Assembly (NCBI RefSeq): GCF_001613795.1
Contig: NZ_LPVZ01000012.1
Location: forward strand, 310,001 to 374,000
Reading direction: 5' to 3'
Source: Thalassospira sp. MCCC 1A01148
GTDB lineage: Bacteria; Pseudomonadota; Alphaproteobacteria; Rhodospirillales; Thalassospiraceae
Length of the DNA stretch: 64,000 nt
Under the pieces are notes generated by a model. It made no database searches and had not been told where the DNA came from. It worked only from the letters and a program-made list of their open reading frames with translations. The position numbers were made by a program, and so were the translations under genes. This document shows, piece after piece, positions 8,645 to 17,358 of the stretch. The first letter of the stretch is position 1. Each line of letters starts with the position of its first letter.

Positions 8645-9666
8645 CTGTGGGATCTGAACCAGCAGATCTGGTTTCTCGGCCAAAATATTTCGCGTGGATC
8701 GGACGTCTGTCAGCGGCCCAGCGTGGCGTTCTGATCGCTATGCTGATCTTTACGACAATGTTCCTTGTCTATGGCTGGAAGCAGGCTGTCGGCCTGTCTC
8801 CGAATATGATCAACACGGCGGCAAACAAAGGTGCGTTGCTTGCGCTGGTGGCAATGGCACAGACTTTGCCGATTATCACGCGCGGTCTTGATCTTTCTGT
8901 TGGCGCGACGTTTGTGCTGTCGAACTGCCTTGCCTCTTCGATTGTTGTCGGTGGACCCGTCGCAACAACTTTCGGGATCTTTGGCGTGTTGCTGCTTGGT
9001 CTGGCCTGTGGCGCGATAAATGGCGTCATAATTGTGTATGGCCGCCTGCAGCCCCTGATTGCGACGCTGGCGACAAGTGCCGTCTATTTCGGTGTTGCGC
9101 TTGCCATTCGTCCCCAACCAGGTGGGGCTGTGAATTTCGAACTTGCTGATTTCATGACCCGTTCGTCATTTGCGGTTCCGCATACTGTATTGCTGTTGCT
9201 GGCAGTGGTCGTGTTCATCTGGATCCCGTATCGCCGATCGGTTCTGGGAAGAGCTGCATTCGCCATCGGTTCATCAGAACAAGCGGCTTATATGTCCGGT
9301 ATTCCGATCAATCGCGCAAAGATGCTGGCATATACCCTGAGCGGATTACTGGCGTCCATTGGCGGTATCCTTTTAACAGCATTGACCTATTCCGGCGCGG
9401 CGAAGATGTCGATTGCCAATGAATATACGCTGAATTCAATCGGCGCCGTGGTGATTGGCGGAACATCTTTGTTTGGTGGCGTCGGAAGTGCTGTTGGCTC
9501 GATTTTCGGAGCCTTCGTCATGCGGACAGTTGGGGATCTGTTGATCGTGTTTGACATCAACCCTGTTTTGCAGCCGCTGTTTGTTGGCGTCGTGCTGCTT
9601 GTTGCGGTCAGTCTCGGTTCATTACGTGTTCTGCGAATTAAGAACAGACTAGATATTTATCGGTAA
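8641..9666 (+). CDS. Sugar ABC transporter permease 1 (system 1)
   Basis: 341-residue inner-membrane protein of the RbsC type (BPD_transp_2). Hydrophobic segments run throughout, and the conserved TRGLDLSVGA and VVIGGTSLFGGVGS stretches are present. It begins inside the stop codon of the ATPase gene. Together with the next gene it probably forms a heterodimeric pore, whereas most ribose-type systems use one permease twice. Confidence 0.93.
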   Translation: MTVGSEPADLVSRPKYFAWIGRLSAAQRGVLIAMLIFTTMFLVYGWKQAVGLSPNMINTAANKGALLALVAMAQTLPIITRGLDLSVGATFVLSNCLASSIVVGGPVATTFGIFGVLLLGLACGAINGVIIVYGRLQPLIATLATSAVYFGVALAIRPQPGGAVNFELADFMTRSSFAVPHTVLLLLAVVVFIWIPYRRSVLGRAAFAIGSSEQAAYMSGIPINRAKMLAYTLSGLLASIGGILLTALTYSGAAKMSIANEYTLNSIGAVVIGGTSLFGGVGSAVGSIFGAFVMRTVGDLLIVFDINPVLQPLFVGVVLLVAVSLGSLRVLRIKNRLDIYR

Positions 9667-9675
9667 GGCGGAAAA

Positions 9676-10677
9676 ATGAGTGTTTCAGGCGTAATCGCAA
9701 GGCAATTTGATCGGGCGACCCTTATTGCATTTGCATGTGTAATTGTTCTGCTACTGATCGGCGCTATGGTCGAGCCAGCATTTCTGTCACCAAAATATCT
9801 GATACAGCAGCTCCACACCGCATCCTTCCTGGGGGTGGTTGCCAGTGGCGTGATGCTTGTCATTCTGTTGGGGCATATCGACCTTTCCATCCCGTGGACC
9901 ATTGGCGTTGGTGGCATGATGGCAACGGGTGCAACCGGCTTCCTCGGGCCAGAATGGGGTGTCACGCTTGCGGTACCGTTCGGGGTCTTCTGTGGCGCAT
10001 TGATCGGCACGGTGAATGGGTTGGGTGTGGCGTATCTGCGTGCGCCGGCCATGATATTCACCCTTGGAATGAACGCGGTTGCACAGGGCCTTATGGTTTA
10101 TCATACAGGCGGTTTCGCACCGCAAGACCGGGCAACCGAGTTCATGCGTGAACTGGCGGTCGGGCATCTCATTCCCGGCATTCCCAACCCACTTCTTATC
10201 TGGATCATTTTGGGTTCGGCGATTGTGTTTATGCTTAATCGCACGGTTCTTGGCCGTCGGATCTATGCCGTTGGCAATCAGGAAAGATCCGTCTTTCTGA
10301 GCGGGGTGGATACACGCAAGGTTATTCTGGCCTGCTTTATCTTTTCGGGTGCATGCGCGGCATTGACGGGTGTTCTGTTGGCAGGGTGGGCAAACCGCTC
10401 TTATCAGGCAATGGGCGATCCTTATTTGTTGCCAACCATCGCTGCGATCATTCTTGGTGGAACAAACGTCCTTGGCGGCCGCGGAAAGTATGTCGGAACG
10501 ATCGCCGGGGTCATCTTGATCACCATCTTGCAGTCGATGCTTTCAGTGGTTCAGCCGCAAAGATACTTCGCCCAGCTCGGTGTCGATATTCCTGCCGATA
10601 CTTTCCGTCAGGTGGTATTCGGGGCGGTGATTATCGGGATGTTGCTGATCTATGGTCGTCAGCAGCTGGTGCGGTAG
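9676..10677 (+). CDS. Sugar ABC transporter permease 2 (system 1)
   Basis: 333-residue RbsC-type permease. Family hallmarks are LLGHIDLSIPW (in place of GGIDLSVG) and IILGGTNVLGGRGK near the C-terminus. It lies 9 bp after permease 1 with GGCGGAAAA as a possible SD. It is paralogous to, but clearly diverged from, permease 1, consistent with a fixed two-subunit channel. Confidence 0.93.
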   Translation: MSVSGVIARQFDRATLIAFACVIVLLLIGAMVEPAFLSPKYLIQQLHTASFLGVVASGVMLVILLGHIDLSIPWTIGVGGMMATGATGFLGPEWGVTLAVPFGVFCGALIGTVNGLGVAYLRAPAMIFTLGMNAVAQGLMVYHTGGFAPQDRATEFMRELAVGHLIPGIPNPLLIWIILGSAIVFMLNRTVLGRRIYAVGNQERSVFLSGVDTRKVILACFIFSGACAALTGVLLAGWANRSYQAMGDPYLLPTIAAIILGGTNVLGGRGKYVGTIAGVILITILQSMLSVVQPQRYFAQLGVDIPADTFRQVVFGAVIIGMLLIYGRQQLVR

Positions 10678-10743
10678 TGGACGTGACCGCATTCGAGCCA
10701 AGCATTCTTGTCACACAACTTGTTTAGCACAAAGGATTGTCAC

Positions 10744-11691
10744 GTGGCTTACTGCGCCGTAGACAAACTTGAAAGTACTTCTGGTATGTTTGAGCCATAT
10801 CAGATTTTGGATGATCGGTTTCGCGACCTGGTTCTGCCAAATGTTCGACTGAGAAAAATCTCTGGTGGGCATCTGTGGACAGAGGGACCGGTATGGTTTC
10901 CGGCGCATCAATGCCTTCTGTTTTCTGATATTCCGAACCAGAAGATATTCCGCTGGATGTGTGATGGTTCGGTCAACGAGTTTCGCGATCAATCTGACTT
11001 TGCGAATGGCAATACCCGCGACATCAATGGTTGCCTTGTGACCTGTCAGCACGGATCAAGGACGGTCACGAGGACCGAACACAACGGAAAGATCACGACG
11101 CTGGCTGATGGCTTTGAGGGCAGGCGTCTTAACTCGCCCAATGACGTCGTGGTGAAGACAGACGGATCAATTTGGTTCACGGACCCAACCTACGGGATTT
11201 TGTCGAACTATGAGGGATACAAGGCAACACCCGAGCAGGAATTCAACAATGTGTTCCGTCTTGAACCAGAAACCGGAATTGTGGAAAGCGTTGCACAGGA
11301 CTTTAGACAGCCAAACGGCCTGGCATTTTCCAATGATGAGAAGCTGCTTTATGTAACCGAGTCCGGAAGCAGCCACGATGCGACAATCCCGGCCGTCATT
11401 CGTGTTTATGATGTTGTTGGTGAAAGCGCGCTTGGAAATGGGCGCGATTTCGCCGAAATCGACAATGGCTTGCCTGATGGGATAAGGGTCGATTGTTACG
11501 GCAATGTCTGGAGTTCTGCCGCAGATGGCGTTCACTGTTTTGACCCCGGCGGCAAATTGCTTGGCAAGGTTCTGGTGCCCGAAACCGTCTCAAATTTAAC
11601 GTTTGGTGGTGCGCGTGGGAACGAGTTGATGATTACAGCGACATCAAGCGTTTACGCAATACACGTCAACAGCCAAGCGTTGGTGCGCTAA
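10744..11691 (+). CDS. SMP-30/gluconolactonase-family protein
   Basis: 315-residue six-bladed beta-propeller protein of the SMP-30/LRE family, many of which hydrolyse sugar lactones to aldonic acids. The metal-site pattern is visible: WTEGPVWF (Glu), NSPNDVVV (Asn), QPNGLAFS (Asn) and LPDGIRVD (Asp). The GTG at 10744 is chosen because AAAGGA lies 7 nt upstream; an in-frame ATG at 10786 would also keep the whole domain. No signal peptide is seen, so it is cytoplasmic. It follows the system 1 permeases closely and would open a lactone made by a sugar dehydrogenase, perhaps the Gfo/Idh protein at 15173. The substrate is not known. Confidence 0.85.
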   Translation: MAYCAVDKLESTSGMFEPYQILDDRFRDLVLPNVRLRKISGGHLWTEGPVWFPAHQCLLFSDIPNQKIFRWMCDGSVNEFRDQSDFANGNTRDINGCLVTCQHGSRTVTRTEHNGKITTLADGFEGRRLNSPNDVVVKTDGSIWFTDPTYGILSNYEGYKATPEQEFNNVFRLEPETGIVESVAQDFRQPNGLAFSNDEKLLYVTESGSSHDATIPAVIRVYDVVGESALGNGRDFAEIDNGLPDGIRVDCYGNVWSSAADGVHCFDPGGKLLGKVLVPETVSNLTFGGARGNELMITATSSVYAIHVNSQALVR

Positions 11692-11724
11692 GCGAAGAAA
11701 ATACACTCTGCAGTGGGCCCGCGA

Positions 11725-12777
11725 TCATTCCGAATTGGGGTTGGGTTCAACAGAATCGCGTTCAACCAACATGCATTCGACTTTGATCTGATTTGGAGAC
11801 GCCAAAAGTCCCCCGACACTGTCGATAAGAAGTTCCGCGCAAATTTCACCCATCTCATAGTGCGGGAGAATAAGCGTTGTGAGGGGAGGGTGCGTATGTT
11901 GTGCAATCTCTCGATCATCGAATCCGATTACCGCAACATCATCCGGGATGCTTAACCCAAGTTCGCGCAAGGCATCAAAACACCCAAGTGCCATCAAATC
12001 GTTTGCGCAGAAAATCGCATCTGGTGGATTGTCCAGTGCCATAAGTTCGTGGGTCATCGAATAGCCGGTGGAGGGTTCCCAGTTACCAGGGCGCACAAGG
12101 GTTGAGTCGAACGGGATGTCGTTACTGGCAAGCGCTTGTCGATATCCTTTCAAGCGATCACGCGACGCATCAACACCTTTCTGGCCATTAATGATTGCGA
12201 TGCGCTTGCGCCCCGCGCGAATAAGCCGTTCAGTCGCGGCCCGTCCACCAAGCAAGTCACCGGGCAACACAGACGGAAGGGTGCGGGTGCTGTCATAGCA
12301 ATTGGCCAAAACAGTCGGTTTCTGCGACAGAACCGGGGGCAATTCCACCAATCTTGTCAGGATGGTGCCGTAGATAAAGCCAATAACGTTCGAGCCTGCC
12401 ATCTGGTTGACGATGCTGGCTTCGATGTTGGCGTTACCATGGCTGACGGCCAGACAGACATTGATGCCGTACTCCAGCGCCTTGTTGTGGGCACCTTCAA
12501 AGGCCAGCGCCATCCAGGGATCCGTGCTGATTTCATCGGCGATAAAGATGATTGTCGAACGTGATTTGCTGGTCTGCGTGACCTGGCTTTCCCGGCGAAC
12601 AAGCTGGTAACCGAGTTTGACGGCAGAATCGATCACGCGCTGCTTTGTTGCTTCGGTCAGTTTGGCCGGGCTGCCATTCAGGACCAGCGAAACAGTAGCC
12701 TGCGACACGCCCGCCATTGCAGCGACATCCATCATCGTGGGGCGCTTGTTTCCACCGTAATGTTTGTTTTGCGACAT
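11725..12777 (-). CDS. LacI-family transcriptional regulator
   Basis: 350-residue repressor-type protein. The N-terminal helix-turn-helix reads TMMDVAAMAGVSQATVSLVLNG, followed by the hinge helix and a periplasmic-binding-protein-like effector domain. KVECMLVERDSV near the C-terminus matches the family pattern. The ATG at 12777 is preferred because it sits just before the DNA-binding domain; the SD is weak (AGAGG 13 nt upstream). It converges with the SMP-30 gene and diverges from the dehydrogenase gene at 13078, so it likely controls this sugar island in response to an imported sugar or its metabolite. Confidence 0.92.
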   Translation of the reverse strand: MSQNKHYGGNKRPTMMDVAAMAGVSQATVSLVLNGSPAKLTEATKQRVIDSAVKLGYQLVRRESQVTQTSKSRSTIIFIADEISTDPWMALAFEGAHNKALEYGINVCLAVSHGNANIEASIVNQMAGSNVIGFIYGTILTRLVELPPVLSQKPTVLANCYDSTRTLPSVLPGDLLGGRAATERLIRAGRKRIAIINGQKGVDASRDRLKGYRQALASNDIPFDSTLVRPGNWEPSTGYSMTHELMALDNPPDAIFCANDLMALGCFDALRELGLSIPDDVAVIGFDDREIAQHTHPPLTTLILPHYEMGEICAELLIDSVGGLLASPNQIKVECMLVERDSVEPNPNSE

Positions 12778-12974
12778 GGACTTTTCTGCCTCTGGTCTTT
12801 TTGCCAAGCGATTGTTTGCAGTGATTGTGTCAGGTGATTGAGAAGCCGCCGACAAACACAGCTATTGGTTCCGCAAATTGAATGGTTTGGTGAATGCCTA
12901 CCCGTTCAAATCGTCATTGGTAATACCTGTTCAGTTTGATCAAAACAACCCGTCAGGCGATTCAGTCGCGATAT

Positions 12975-13059
12975 TTATTAATTGTAGAAACTAATGAATT
13001 TATCGACGAGACGTCCGATAGGTCACTTGACTTAAAGATATTAATTAATATTATTAATT
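12975..13059. promoter_or_regulatory. AT-rich inverted repeats in the LacI-side control region
   Basis: The 300-bp region 12778-13077 between the LacI-type gene and the dehydrogenase gene holds no gene. A perfect 17-bp palindrome centred on a T (13043-13059, AATTAATA and TATTAATT as halves) lies 20 bp before the gene at 13078. A further TTATTAAT half-site is at 12975-12982, and an inverted repeat TATCG-N10-CGATA is at 13001-13020. The palindrome is a candidate operator. Confidence 0.5.
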
Positions 13060-13077
13060 CAACAGGAAGGATGATTA

Positions 13078-14058
13078 ATGAAGATTTTGGTTACGGGTGC
13101 GACGGGAAAGGTCGGCAGGGAGTTTCTGGCGACGTTTCTTGGTTGCGAGCAATATTCGTCCGCCAGCGTTGTGGCGCTGTGTCACAACCGAAAGGTCGAA
13201 ACAGACGGTCGGATAGAGGTCATCAACGGTTCTCTCTCTGACCCTGAGACCATTGCGCGTGCAATGGATGGCGTAACCCACGTTCTTCATATGGCCGCGG
13301 TAAAAGAAAGCCCCGAGCTTGTGATTGATGTCGCGATTAAGGGCATGTTCCTGCTGCTTGAAGCGGCACGCCAGTCACCGACATTCAAGCAGTTTGTTTT
13401 GATCGGAGGGGACTGTTCTGTCGGGCACATTTTCAAAGAATACCCGGAACCCATCACGGAAACCTCGCCGAGGAAAGCCTATAGCGGGTGCTATGCGCTG
13501 ACCAAGGTGCTCGAAGAGGTCATGATTGAGCAATATCAAATCCAGTATGGCCTAAATGGCACCGTTTTGCGCGCGCCCTGGATCATGGAGAAAGATGATT
13601 TCAGGTACGCGCTTTCATTCGGGGCTGATCAGTTTGGTGGCCCGGTCTGGAGCGACCTTATGAGCGCAGACAAGGCTTCGCGCCTTGGAAAAGGCAACTT
13701 TGTGCCGCTGATGCGTGACAGAACCGGGGCGCCACTTAAACGCAATTTTGTGCATGTCGATGACCTCGTTGCTGCGTTGATTGCTGCCATCGATCATCCC
13801 GCGGCGATGCAAGAACTTTTCAATATCGCTATGGATGAGCCGGTCGATTATGCGCAAGTGGCGGATTACCTCGTTCGGACACGGGGTATGGAAGCCATCG
13901 AAATCCCCACACCGTTTCATAGCAACTGGCTGGACAACACCAAGGCTCGATCCGCCCTTGGTTGGCGTCCGCAAGTAGATTTCGAGGGAATGATCGAGCG
14001 GGCCTGGTCATACGAGAGAAGCCCGGGAGATCCTCGGAAAATCTGGTATCCGGGGTAA
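13078..14058 (+). CDS. NAD(P)-dependent epimerase/dehydrogenase (extended SDR)
   Basis: 326-residue extended short-chain dehydrogenase. The Rossmann glycine motif GATGKVG is at residues 7-13, the Asn-rich turn appears as HMAAVKESPE, and the catalytic pair is YALTK. Family members epimerise, dehydrate or oxidise sugars or sugar nucleotides. The SD AGGAAGG precedes the ATG. It is first in a probable operon with the binding protein at 14095 and the oxidoreductase at 15173. That setting argues for oxidation or epimerisation of the imported free sugar rather than nucleotide-sugar work, but this is inference. Confidence 0.85.
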   Translation: MKILVTGATGKVGREFLATFLGCEQYSSASVVALCHNRKVETDGRIEVINGSLSDPETIARAMDGVTHVLHMAAVKESPELVIDVAIKGMFLLLEAARQSPTFKQFVLIGGDCSVGHIFKEYPEPITETSPRKAYSGCYALTKVLEEVMIEQYQIQYGLNGTVLRAPWIMEKDDFRYALSFGADQFGGPVWSDLMSADKASRLGKGNFVPLMRDRTGAPLKRNFVHVDDLVAALIAAIDHPAAMQELFNIAMDEPVDYAQVADYLVRTRGMEAIEIPTPFHSNWLDNTKARSALGWRPQVDFEGMIERAWSYERSPGDPRKIWYPG

Positions 14059-14094
14059 TCAACTTCGGGCCAGACCAACTAGGGAGAGCTAAAC

Positions 14095-15090
14095 GTGAAA
14101 CATAAAATGTTACTAACTCTCACATCTGCGCTCATTCTTGCGACAGGTGTTGGTGCTGCAAATGCCGATGAAAAAAAGACATTGGCCATCGTAGTCAAAG
14201 GCTTGGATAACCCGTTTTTTGAACAAATCAACCTTGGTTGTCAGCAGTGGTTGTCGGAGAACAAGGACTCTGAATATGAGTGCTTCTATACCGGACCGGC
14301 ATCCAGTGCGGATGAGGCTGGCGAAGTTCAGATCGTTGACGATCTGCTAACCCGTGGCGTTGCTGCCATCGCAATTTCGCCATCAAATGCGCCGGCAATG
14401 GCTAACCGCATTCGTCAGATCAACCCGGATGTCCCTGTGATGACGATTGATGCGGACTTTCTTGAAAAAGATCGCGATTTGCGTGCGACTTATCTGGGGA
14501 CAGATAACTATCTGATGGGGGTCAAGATGGCCGAAGAGGCCATGACCCTGAAGCCGGATGGCGGATCCGTTTGCTTGCAGCTTGGGAACGTTGCGGCAGA
14601 CAACATCAATGCACGGGCGGCCGGCTTTCGTGACACGATCTCAGGCGTGAAGGGCACTGAACGTCTTGATAACAGCAATGGCTGGACGGAAGTCGATGGG
14701 TGCCCGGTCTTTACAAACGATCAGGTTGATCTCGCGAACCAGCAAATGGCCGATACATTCACTGCCAACCCGGATCTCGATGCCTTTATCCTTATTGGTG
14801 GTTGGGCGCAGTTCGCGCCACAGGCTTATGCCCAGGTTACAGATCAGGTCATGGATCGGCTGAAGTCCAAGGAATTGATCCTGATTGCCGGGGATACGCT
14901 TCCGCCGCAGACGCAGGCCTTCAGGGACGGCCGCAGCCATGCGCAGGTTGGTCAGCGCCCGTTTGAAATGGGCTATCGCGCCCCTGATGTCATGATCGAG
15001 CTGATCAATGGCAAAAAGGTAGATGACCCGCTCTTTACGGGATTGGATATTTGCAATCAGTCAGATCCGGGCTTCTGCGCGGATAATTGA
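14095..15090 (+). CDS. Sugar ABC transporter substrate-binding protein (system 3)
   Basis: 331-residue type I periplasmic binding protein with a signal peptide cleaved near ANADE (about residue 24). The mature protein opens with KTLAIVVKGLDNPFFEQI, like ribose- and fructose-binding proteins. The start is GTG with AGGGAG nearby. No ATPase or permease directly follows it; instead the Gfo/Idh gene does. The ATPase-permease pair at 19905-21667, which lacks its own binding protein, is the most economical partner. That pair resembles Frc-type systems with a single-domain ATPase. The pairing is inferred. Confidence 0.9.
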   Translation: MKHKMLLTLTSALILATGVGAANADEKKTLAIVVKGLDNPFFEQINLGCQQWLSENKDSEYECFYTGPASSADEAGEVQIVDDLLTRGVAAIAISPSNAPAMANRIRQINPDVPVMTIDADFLEKDRDLRATYLGTDNYLMGVKMAEEAMTLKPDGGSVCLQLGNVAADNINARAAGFRDTISGVKGTERLDNSNGWTEVDGCPVFTNDQVDLANQQMADTFTANPDLDAFILIGGWAQFAPQAYAQVTDQVMDRLKSKELILIAGDTLPPQTQAFRDGRSHAQVGQRPFEMGYRAPDVMIELINGKKVDDPLFTGLDICNQSDPGFCADN

Positions 15091-15109
15091 TGCTCAGGTA
15101 GCGTAAGCA

Positions 15110-15135
15110 GGGCCGGGTTCCCATGGATCCGGCCC
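15110..15135 (+). promoter_or_regulatory. Post-binding-protein hairpin, system 3
   Basis: GGGCCGG (15110-15116) pairs with CCGGCCC (15129-15135) across a 12-nt loop, followed by AATCTTTAT. It could be a weak terminator or 3' stabiliser after the binding-protein gene. Confidence 0.65.
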
Positions 15136-15172
15136 AATCTTTATCGAAATTCAGACAGGACAGGCGACAGGC

Positions 15173-16177
15173 GTGACAAAGCGAAAAATCAACTGGGGTA
15201 TTCTTTCAACGGCCAAGATCGGATTGGAAAAGGTTATTCCTGCAATCCAGAAGTCCAGTTCTTCAAATGTCTTGGGGATTGCATCGCGCAATGCTGGTCG
15301 ATCGGCAAGGGCTGCCAATGATCTTGGAATTCAAAAATCCTATGCTTCTTATGAGGCCTTGATCGCAGATCCGGAAATAGACGCGATCTACAACCCTTTG
15401 CCAAATCATATGCATGTGGATTGGACCCTCGCAGCGGCCCGGGCAGGGAAGCATGTGTTGTGTGAAAAGCCAATTGGATTGAATACAGACGACGCACGGC
15501 GCCTTCTGCAATGTCCGGATAACGTTCTGATCGCAGAGGCGTTCATGGTTCGCTATCACCCGCAATGGCTTCGAGTCCGCGATTTGGTCAGGAGCGGAGA
15601 GCTGGGAGAGGTAAGGGCTATTCAGGCGGCTTTCAGCTACTTTAACACTGACGGTTCCGATATTCGCAATCGCCCAGATGCCGGGGGTGGGGCGATGATG
15701 GATATCGGGTGCTATCCAATCACTGCAGGGCGGTTTTTGTTTGAAAACGAGCCCGTGCAGGTGATGGCTCTGATCGACAGGGACCCGGAATTCAAGACAG
15801 ACCGAATGGCAAGTGTTGTGGCGGACTTTGGGCGCGGGCGGCAGTTGTCTTTCGTCGTTTCCACGCAATTGTGTCCATATCAGACGTTAATTGTCCTTGG
15901 CACAAAGGCGCGCGCCAAAATCATGATTCCGTATAACGCGCCATCAGACGAAGAAACGGCTGTGGTTATTGATGATGGTCAAAGTCTCGACGGCAGCCTT
16001 GCAGGCTGTGAGATATTGCCTGCGTGCGATCAATACACCGAACAGGCCGAGCAGTTTTCCCAGGCAATCCTTACAGGTACCGCATTGCCGTACGGCATTG
16101 CGGATTCCATTGCGTCGATGCGTGTTTTGGACGCGGTTTTCGCCAGCGAACATCAAAAAAAATGGATCAATGTGTGA
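15173..16177 (+). CDS. Gfo/Idh/MocA-family sugar oxidoreductase
   Basis: 334-residue NAD(P)-dependent oxidoreductase. The N-terminus WGILSTAKIG marks the subgroup with D-xylose dehydrogenase and dihydrodiol dehydrogenase. Catalytic motif CEKPIG (Lys) and the GGGAMMDIGCY segment (Asp and Tyr region) are present. The start is GTG. In this setting it would oxidise an imported aldose at C1 to a lactone, which the SMP-30-like protein at 10744 could open. Xylose is one possible substrate, but the subgroup is broad and I cannot choose among sugars. Confidence 0.85.
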   Translation: MTKRKINWGILSTAKIGLEKVIPAIQKSSSSNVLGIASRNAGRSARAANDLGIQKSYASYEALIADPEIDAIYNPLPNHMHVDWTLAAARAGKHVLCEKPIGLNTDDARRLLQCPDNVLIAEAFMVRYHPQWLRVRDLVRSGELGEVRAIQAAFSYFNTDGSDIRNRPDAGGGAMMDIGCYPITAGRFLFENEPVQVMALIDRDPEFKTDRMASVVADFGRGRQLSFVVSTQLCPYQTLIVLGTKARAKIMIPYNAPSDEETAVVIDDGQSLDGSLAGCEILPACDQYTEQAEQFSQAILTGTALPYGIADSIASMRVLDAVFASEHQKKWINV

Positions 16178-16226
16178 TTAAAACCATCCACTTAAACAAT
16201 TAGTGGTTAAAAACACTTGATCCAAA

Positions 16227-16250
16227 TTTATTAATGATATTATTAATAAA
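16227..16250. promoter_or_regulatory. AT-rich near-perfect inverted repeat before system 2
   Basis: Two 12-bp arms, TTTATTAATGAT and ATTATTAATAAA, form an even palindrome with one mismatch, 61 bp before the binding-protein ATG. It shares ATATTATTAAT with the palindrome at 13043-13059 and is a candidate second operator for the LacI-type regulator. Confidence 0.5.
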
Positions 16251-16310
16251 CATCCGCACGGATAATTCATAAAATAGTGCTGCGGTTCAATAATCGGGAG
16301 GATTAAACGC

Positions 16311-17258
16311 ATGAAAATAGCAACGACCTTCGCAACGCTTGGTCTGTCAGTGGTTTTGGCTGGCGGAGCGCTTGCACAAGAAAAACAACAGCTCGCATTC
16401 GTCGTGAATGCGGCATCGGATTTCTGGAAACTTGCAGAAGCCGGCGTAGAGGCTGCGCAAGCCGAATTGCCGGAATACGAGCTGCAATTCCGTTATCCGG
16501 CGCAAGGCACAGCTGCACTGCAGAATGCCTTGATGGACGATTTGGTCGCAGGGGGTACTGACGCGATCATGATCTCTTCGGCAGACCCGAAAAACTCCAT
16601 TGATGCGTTCAACCGTATCGCTGGTCAGGTTCCGCTTTTCACCACCGATAGTGATGCACCGCAAAGTGATCGCATTTCCTATCTCGGGTCTTCAAACGTT
16701 GCCGCAGGTGTCCAAGCTGGCGAAGTCGCCGTCAAAGCCATGCCTGATGGTGGCAAATGCATGGGCTTTGTCGGTTTCCTTGGTGCAGACAACGCAATTG
16801 AACGCATTGCTGGTTTCCGTGAAGCCGTTGAGGGCAGTGGTATTGAGCTTGTCGATGTCCGGGGTGATGATGTCGACTTTGCACGCGCGCGCTCAAATGT
16901 CGATGATGTGCTTGCTGCAAATCCGGATATCGACTGCATGGTCGGGTTCTATTCCTACAATCCACCCAAAATTTACGAAGCGTTGCAGGCTGCCGGAAAA
17001 TTGGGGCAGGTCACTGTTATCGCGTTTGATGAAGACCCTGTAACGCTTGGCGCCGTCCGCGAGGGCAGTTTTGCCGGAACTGTCGTGCAGGACCCTTATC
17101 AGTGGGGATATCAGGGTATGCATCTGATGGCGGATTACCTTGAAGGAGATACCTCCAAGATTCCCGATGATGGTCTGATTATCGTGCCGACCAAAGTTAT
17201 CGACAAATCCAATGTTGATGAGTTCGAAGCCGTCGTTAAGGAAAGAATAGGCGGGTAA
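16311..17258 (+). CDS. Sugar ABC transporter substrate-binding protein (system 2)
   Basis: 315-residue periplasmic protein of the ribose-binding type. The signal peptide ends near ALAQE (about residue 22). QLAFVVNAASDFW at the start and DLVAGGTDAIMISSADP are typical, and the fold ends without extra extensions. The SD GGGAGG is ideal. It is first in an operon with a double-domain ATPase and one permease. The ligand is unknown. Confidence 0.92.
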   Translation: MKIATTFATLGLSVVLAGGALAQEKQQLAFVVNAASDFWKLAEAGVEAAQAELPEYELQFRYPAQGTAALQNALMDDLVAGGTDAIMISSADPKNSIDAFNRIAGQVPLFTTDSDAPQSDRISYLGSSNVAAGVQAGEVAVKAMPDGGKCMGFVGFLGADNAIERIAGFREAVEGSGIELVDVRGDDVDFARARSNVDDVLAANPDIDCMVGFYSYNPPKIYEALQAAGKLGQVTVIAFDEDPVTLGAVREGSFAGTVVQDPYQWGYQGMHLMADYLEGDTSKIPDDGLIIVPTKVIDKSNVDEFEAVVKERIGG

Positions 17259-17276
17259 TTTTCTTCCCCCTGCCTA

Positions 17277-17315
17277 GCGAGCGGGTGCAGTTAATCTGCG
17301 AGTGCGCCCGCTCGC
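17277..17315 (+). promoter_or_regulatory. Post-binding-protein hairpin, system 2
   Basis: A perfect 9-bp outer stem, GCGAGCGGG (17277-17285) with CCCGCTCGC (17307-17315), encloses 21 nt. It lies in the 100-bp gap before the ATPase gene. Confidence 0.7.
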
Positions 17316-17358
17316 ACCTTTCCAATGATGTCGAATTGACATTGGGGAGACGAATATA

